From assembly GCF_964204865.1 (NCBI RefSeq), contig NC_135257.1, positions 11,368,151-11,432,150 on the forward strand: a DNA stretch of 64,000 nucleotides. Reading direction: 5' to 3'. Made by a program: the position numbers and the translations under genes. The stretch comes from Styela clava (taxonomy: Eukaryota; Chordata; Ascidiacea; Stolidobranchia; Styelidae). This document shows positions 58,335-64,000 of this stretch, one piece after another; the first letter of the stretch is position 1; each line of letters opens with the position of its first letter. The notes beneath the pieces are model-generated. The model was not told the origin of the DNA, did no database searches, and saw only the letters and a program-made list of their open reading frames with translations.

Positions 58335-59327
58335 CTGAGTAGGGCTGGGCAAAGTATATATTTTGACATTGAACTATTTGAATATCCGGTAACGGTAACA
58401 CGTTTCTTGGACACGGCACATCACTCGCGCCTCGCTGAATCAAACGATTTGATTGCATAACGGACTTTAGGATTTCTGACAAAAACACAGAGTCTACGCG
58501 TAACTTTCGCTTACAGACAAAAACGGTAAAATTGATTGTTATATTTGTGTTTTTTTTTATCTATTCGTTTCCTGTAGCTCCATTGCTCCTACTTTTAAAT
58601 AATCTTATTGTCGCGCGAGTTTCTCATCTTTTTAGTTGGCCATTTGGTAAAATTCGAATCACCAATGCAATTAACTAATTAAGGAACATTTCAAAAATTT
58701 CCGAGCGGATATATTAATTTGGATGAGGAATGCCATTAATTTAATTCTATAAATTTCAACGGATACTCAGTAACAACATTTCAGAAGTTTTGTTTTGAAG
58801 CCAAAATAATATAGATACGAATACACGATAGAAAAAAAGACAGCGAAACCGGGAGCTAGTCATAAAGATATCGTTCGTTTTTAATTTAACGAAGGCGATA
58901 AGGACAATCAAAGCCGACACGAAAGGTGATTGTAATGAAATTGATTTACAAATTCATTCCTATAATTTTCCTCAGCTAATCGTGCTCAGTGATCGCATAA
59001 TAATTTTTGAGTTTGTGAGAGCGAGCAGTTCTCGATGTCCACCAGATCGCAAAACATGTAACATGTAATAATCACACCAATATCACAAAACTTACTTTAG
59101 TGGTGAGAATTTTCGTTTCGTGACAGAAATCGGTACATCTCTAGTAGCCCAAGTAGTCCCCCGCCGTAAAAGCAACGTTTATTTCCTTACACGTAAATTT
59201 GAACGGCGTACATCGTTGATTTTGTCACAAAAACTCTAGAATGCCGTCTGTGCTCTCGTTTGCCATTTAACTCTCCCACGGCCAGGATCACGAGGATGAA
59301 AGTAAAACTGCGCTTTCTCGGTTTATA

Positions 59328-61117
59328 ATGGCAAAACGAAAACAAGTATTTTCATATAACGCAAACTTTTTAAAGCTTGGATTTACATCAGTTGAAGTAA
59401 ATGGCGAAGTCAGACCACAATGTGTGTTGTGTTTGAAAGTGTTAGCTCACAGCTCTTTGAAAGAAACTAAACTTCAACGGCATCTTGAGTTGAAACATGC
59501 AACATACTGTGATAAAGATCATGATTTTTTTTTTGAGAAAAGAACTGCATGTCAAAAGAACTCGCATTGATTGTCCAAGTATTTTGGGAGGAGTAACCTA
59601 CTCTCATAAAAATGCAGTGCGGGCTTCCTTTTCAGTTGCATGGAAAATTGCTAGAGCAACAGCTCCTCGTCCTCATACAACAGGAGAAAAGTTGGTTAAG
59701 CCAGCAGCCGCTGAAATGGCCAGAATAATAAATAAACTGGCATTGGTTCCGTTGTCAGACAACACAATCAAAAGACGAATAGAAGAACTATCAGTCGATA
59801 TTTTACAGCAGACTATTGCTGCTGTAAAGCGAAGTGCAAAATTTAGCTTGCAGTTGGATGAGACAACCGATATAGGGAACGATGCACAACTTATGTTGTT
59901 TGTACGTTGTCGTGCAGCCGACGACTATGTGGAACATTTCCTCTTTTGTCGTCCGCTTTCCAAAAATACCACGGGAGAAGAAATATTTAAAAAAGTGGAT
60001 TCTATCTTTCAAAAGCATCAGCTTTCGTGGACTGATTGCGCGTCTGCTTGTGCTGATCAGGCTCCATCAATGATGGGTATTAAAAAAGGTTTTATGAGTT
60101 TCGTGAAAAAGGAAAATAATGACATTTTAATTGTTCATTGTTATCTTCACAGAGAAAACTTGGCAGCAAAAGAGATTCAAGAAAATCTGGCCTCAGTGTT
60201 CCAGAAGGTTGTATCTGTTGTTAATTACATAAAATCCCGCCCCTTGTGCACTCGTTTCTTTCGCGTGTTTTGTGACGAAATGGGAGCTGAACACTGTGGA
60301 CTTCTGCATCATTCGAACGTCCGTTGGCTATCGCGAGGAAGAGTGCTGGAGAGAGTAGCTAACTTACGCAGTGAAGTCGGTGCTTTTTTAAAAGCATGAA
60401 CTTTTAAAGCGATTCAGCGATAACGAGTGGATTGCAAAGTTGTTATTCTTAGCAGATTTCTTCAACCATTTAAATCAACTAAACACCTCTATGCAAATCA
60501 AACAAAATATTTTTGGATGTATCAGAGGACATTGTTGCATTTAAAGCTAAAATGGAGTTGTGGGTGCATCGAATGGAACATGGAAAGATAGCCGCGTTTC
60601 TGACTTTAAACGCATTTGCAGAAGATGAAGAATTTAATTTCCACAACATCCGTCCAATATTTCTCGAGCATCCTCCTTCATTTTTTCCGAGTTGGATAGA
60701 TATATCCCTTCGCACAATTATAGCAGATTACAGAACGTTTAACTGGGTTTGATGTCCTTTCGAGGTGTCAGCCCTACAAGTTCACCCAGAAACGGACTGC
60801 ATTGCTGAACAACTGGTTGAGCTGCAAAGTCGACAGCTATGGAGAAACAAATTTAAAAATGTTTCTCTCACACAATTTTGGGCAGAAGTACAAACAAGAG
60901 AACCAAATCTATCTGATCTCTGTTGGCAGGCAACGAAAGCTCTTTTACCCTTTCCAACAACTTATCTTTGCGAGGCTGGGTTTTCAGACTTACTATGATA
61001 AAAACCAAGTATCGTAATCAACTGCAACCAGAAGATGACATTAGATGTGCGTTGACGAATATAAGCCCTGATTTCGACAAACTAGTAGTGCAAGTTCAGG
61101 GACAAGGTTTCTATTGA
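59328..61117 (+). pseudogene. Broken hAT transposase (ZBED5/SCAND3-like)
   Basis: The frame opens with a BED-like finger (CVLCLKVLAHSS and LQRHLELKH), then shifts near 59550 into a 300-aa stretch holding the core: FSLQLDETTDI with the first Asp, a CADQAPSMMG motif with the second, CYLHRENLA, and VRWLSRGRVLERV. It shifts again after 60399, near 60500, near 60750 and near 60990, where the dimerisation-domain motif TTYLCEAGFS with the catalytic Glu is followed in another frame by TKYRNQL. At least four frameshifts make it a pseudogene. Protein layout is that of ZBED5/SCAND3-type (Buster) transposases. Confidence 0.85.
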
Positions 61118-61297
61118 AATTTGTAACTGTGGTTAATAAACTGATTTCGTTAAAATTCTGTTGTTTTTGGTTTTATTGCTTCTTCACACAGAGTTCGGTT
61201 ACACAATTAACGCGCATTGAGTCCGCGAAGACTTCCGCTGGTGAGAAAATAGTCCGCGACCAAAAAAGGTTGGGAAACGCTGTCCTAGACTCTAGAT

Positions 61298-61680
61298 CAG
61301 GGGTGTGCAACAAGCGGACGCGGGCCACAACCCGGCCTTCCAAGCCATTTAAATTGACTCTTGTCAACACTCCCCATCAAGCATAAAATCCTATTTTGAC
61401 AGTGTCGCTTACGTTTAAAAGGGCGCCCACACTGGTAAAAAAATACAAAATGTTTGTATTTTTGAGCACCAAAAATACAAAATGTTTTTTGCTCTTGTCG
61501 TCGCTACGTCAAATCTTTCGCCGTTTTGCCCGGTCCCTTTGCTATTGTAATTTTAATTCGTTTTATTGTTCAATTCGTTTCAAATTTTTTAATTTGTTGT
61601 GTACTAAATTTTTTGTGTGGCCCATCTAGATGTCTGAAATTGGTTATATGGCCCACCCACAAAAATGTTTCACACCCCTG
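61298..61680. mobile_element. Small hAT-like element, copy B
   Basis: A 383-bp counterpart of 41050-41389 with ends CAGGGGTGTGCAACAAGCGG and, on the other strand, CAGGGGTGTGAAACATTTTT. It is longer than copy A by a partial internal repeat around AAAATACAAAATGTTT. Confidence 0.75.
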
Positions 61681-61939
61681 CTTAGATGCAATGATGCACA
61701 TCGTTTTTCTATCAAAATAGTATGTCGAAAGTGTACTTTAGCTCGAAGTTATTCATAATTAAAACAAAGTTCGATACTAGAGGACTCCTGTGTATGAATA
61801 AACCTAAACTAATTATTTGCTCAATGAACTTTTACACGATTTGTATGACTTCAATAGAGAAATATTATTATAAAGAGATATGCTATTTAGTGATTTAAGT
61901 CAAAACTAAAATATTAATTTTAATATTGGAGCGGCAGGT

Positions 61940-62926
61940 ATGGATATTTCTGATCAGTCTACTACTTCTAACAAAACGGATTATCATCCGAGTGAACATG
62001 AAATATTTCGTCAGTGGTTGGCAGCAATTGTATTTGCATCTTTTCTGCTGGTCTGGAGCGTTTACATTCTCACTGTTACTCTTATGTACGAGTGGAAAGG
62101 ACATCGAGGAAGGATAAAGTTTGAGAGGAATGAGACATCGGATAGAATGAGATATTTGATAATAATTACCGCTGTCTTTACTGTTCTACGTCAATGCTTA
62201 GAAGGCGTGGAGTTGCGTCATTCTTTCGACAATGACGAAGCGTGCAACAGTTTACGTGTCGTGAAAAACATACTTTACGCATTCTGCGCCAGTCCTATAT
62301 ATATAGTACTTTGGATGCGTCAAAGAGTGTTTTACGAATCGCCTGCTTCAAAATATCTGAGCAATAAAGGGATGAGAATCCTGAGCTTTTCAATAGAGCT
62401 AATAATGGGTGTTGGAGACGCGGTAGGCATTTTGCTGTTTATCGCAACACGGGGATACAAAAGCTCATCCACTGGGTGCAAGGTGGAGTATTCTCACATT
62501 CCAAAGAAACTACCAGGCGTGTTTCTATTCTCGTGTACCGCAACATCTCAAATAATTTTGATGGGACTCTTTGCCTATCCATTACTCAAGCGTAAACACA
62601 AATCTAAGAACATTAATGCAGATTGTTCCGGTATGATAAAGTTATTAAAAAGAACAACTATAATGGCAGTAATCACGATATGCTGCGATGGTATCGGCGC
62701 ACTAATAGCCATGCTTGTTTCAGACTTGATAATTGCAATATTTCGTCAATTAATTTACGACTTCATGTTGTTAATAGCAACAGTCTGTGTAATAGCATCA
62801 TTTCCCGACTGGAGGACCAGATTACTACCATTTTTGAAGCAAAAAACAAAGGTTCAAGGAACTATTAAACAGAGAAATAGTAGTGATGTATTAACGGGTG
62901 TCACTGATTTAGTTACTGTCACATGA
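61940..62926 (+). CDS. Intronless 7-transmembrane protein, copy B
   Basis: A 328-aa paralog of the 7TM protein at 41649. The seven hydrophobic segments are conserved, as is the N-terminal NKT glycosylation site. It lacks 48 nt (16 residues) in the loop after segment 1, where copy A has a Lys/Arg-rich insert; here EWKG joins directly to HRGRIKFER. By eye there are about 27 amino-acid changes and roughly 14 silent changes, spread through loops and segments. The frame is intact. Function and family are not recognised; a chemoreceptor-like role would be speculation. Confidence 0.75.
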   Translation: MDISDQSTTSNKTDYHPSEHEIFRQWLAAIVFASFLLVWSVYILTVTLMYEWKGHRGRIKFERNETSDRMRYLIIITAVFTVLRQCLEGVELRHSFDNDEACNSLRVVKNILYAFCASPIYIVLWMRQRVFYESPASKYLSNKGMRILSFSIELIMGVGDAVGILLFIATRGYKSSSTGCKVEYSHIPKKLPGVFLFSCTATSQIILMGLFAYPLLKRKHKSKNINADCSGMIKLLKRTTIMAVITICCDGIGALIAMLVSDLIIAIFRQLIYDFMLLIATVCVIASFPDWRTRLLPFLKQKTKVQGTIKQRNSSDVLTGVTDLVTVT

Positions 62927-63510
62927 TATAATATTTATAATTTTTCACTGAATATGAGCTACCTCAGTTTTCTGAATAAAATTTGTACTAAATTGTGGTA
63001 TATATATATCATGATTTTCTAACAATACGACTAAACTATTAATTAATTTCATATCCACCACCGGTATCTTGTTTTGTGGCTCATTTCTATGAACAAAAAC
63101 TTGACTCAATAGTACTCCAATCGCTTACACGTAAATTTATGTGCGGTAAAGGCAGTATTGTGGACCAAACTAAGCAACGCGTATATTCAATACTGTTTTG
63201 AATACGGCAATGGGTAGTGTTTACAATGATGTCAGCAGGACTTGATTGTTCTTGAAGGAAGTATTCAATATTATGAGATATTTTTGCAACAGAAATCATT
63301 GCTGTTTTTGTATTTTACCTTTTTAATGTCGTCTAAGAATCCCATAAATATAATAAAAACGAATTATGTTGATACACGTGAAGGAATTTTAAAGTGAATT
63401 GGGGTGATTCTTAATTTCCACAAAAGTGAGCCGAATACCAAGAGCTAACGACATATGCATTTAATGGTCATCAGTTGTAAGTGCATAGGAAAACACAGTT
63501 ATTGTCAATT
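62927..63510. repeat. 3' flank of 7TM copy B, duplicated
   Basis: Counterpart of 42684-43275. Similarity ends just after TTGTCAATT near 63510, where copy A continues into the CFAP99 fragment and copy B into unrelated DNA. Confidence 0.75.
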
Positions 63511-64000
63511 TTAGCGCGGTGTTTATTCAATTCCAACGTTTTGCTTTTGCATCTACTGATTTTTTTAATATACATAGTAATAACAACAAACTACTATTAA
63601 CATGAGTGAAATACATGCTGTTCGTGGACACCAAATAGAACTATGTATCGTTTTGTTGATTATATTTTCGTTGTTGTTGCTGCAACTAATTCATTCCACA
63701 TTTTCAGTATTTATAGATGATAGAAGCTACTAGAAGGCGACCCTTTTGTTCATCACGTTTAATCTCAGTCATATTTTGAAGTTTTATTTCAATTCACGGG
63801 GAACGCTTTGTGTCAAATATTCCTCATGTACCGATGCGCGAGTTTCTTTTGCATATATGTGGGCCCTCCTGTATTACTTCCAAGAAACACACTAGTTTTA
63901 GATTTAAAAGACAGATTCAAACAGAATTGGTTTGAAATTTTCAGTGGTTAAAGATTGTTGTTGTCGCTAGAAGTCCATTACTTTTATCTGTGAGATCTGG
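63511..64000. other. Right end of window, no gene
   Basis: AT-rich DNA with no supportable ORF. At 63930-63955 a block TTGAAATTTTCAGTGGTTAA matches the repeat unit of the insert at 44769-45250, and the following TTGTTGTTGTCGCTAGAAG resembles 31620-31640, so the start of a dispersed element probably lies here. Confidence 0.4.

Larger units (their letters stand above)
57057..61282 (+). mobile_element. hAT (Buster-like) element, copy B, long form
   Basis: A 4226-bp element with the same ends (CAGTGTTTCCCAACCCGAG; other strand ACAGCGTTTCCCAACC) and the same target duplication TCCTAGAC (57049-57056, 61283-61290) as the 1072-bp copy at 39963. It contains another element (57320-58334) and a broken transposase gene (59328-61117). 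Confidence 0.9.

Noticed and set aside
41649-62926. 7TM genes as classical rhodopsin-type GPCRs
   Set aside because: Seven hydrophobic segments are clear, but DRY and NPxxY motifs are missing, so only a general 7TM label is justified.

Overview
The window looks like nuclear DNA of an invertebrate chordate. An ascidian-like tunicate is my best guess, and it is inference: AT-rich DNA, spliceosomal introns with consensus GT-AG borders, animal-specific genes (BRK1, CFAP99, TADA3, PDCD11, a C1orf52 homolog), two same-strand genes only 35 bp apart as in trans-spliced operons, and a heavy load of hAT transposons. No prokaryotic signals, rRNA, CRISPR array or convincing tRNA gene were seen.

Region 1 (1-14.6 kb, all + strand) is a gene cluster: TADA3 (SAGA/ATAC acetyltransferase adaptor), PDCD11/RRP5 (ribosome biogenesis; one 5.5-kb exon), BRK1 (WAVE complex) and a four-exon C1orf52-like gene. 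The first intron of the C1orf52 gene carries a complete, apparently intact hAT transposon on the opposite strand (9086-13364, 8-bp target duplication, five-exon transposase of 656 codons plus stop).

Region 2 (16.4-26.9 kb, - strand) holds a gene I do not recognise. I rebuilt nine exons whose splice phases all agree, giving a 513-aa, mostly low-complexity basic protein. Its second intron contains one hAT element nested inside another. The gene is divergent from CFAP99 (28.2-36.1 kb, + strand, 14 exons, 661 aa), and the gap between them contains an imperfect RFX X-box, which would suit a ciliary pair.

Region 3 (36-64 kb) is a transposon-rich segmental duplication. The 3' end of CFAP99 is repeated at 43.3-44.3 kb. 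A block with an intronless seven-transmembrane protein gene occurs at 39.0-43.3 kb and again, enlarged by transposons, at 55.7-63.5 kb. The two 7TM paralogs are both open but differ by a 48-nt in-frame indel. Between and inside them lie at least six more hAT elements, an internally deleted Ty3/Gypsy LTR element inside a hAT element, foldback elements, and a pair of inverted repeats carrying a perfect palindrome. Exon joins, target duplications and terminal repeats were read by eye from the bases; family names rest on recall of protein families, not on a search.
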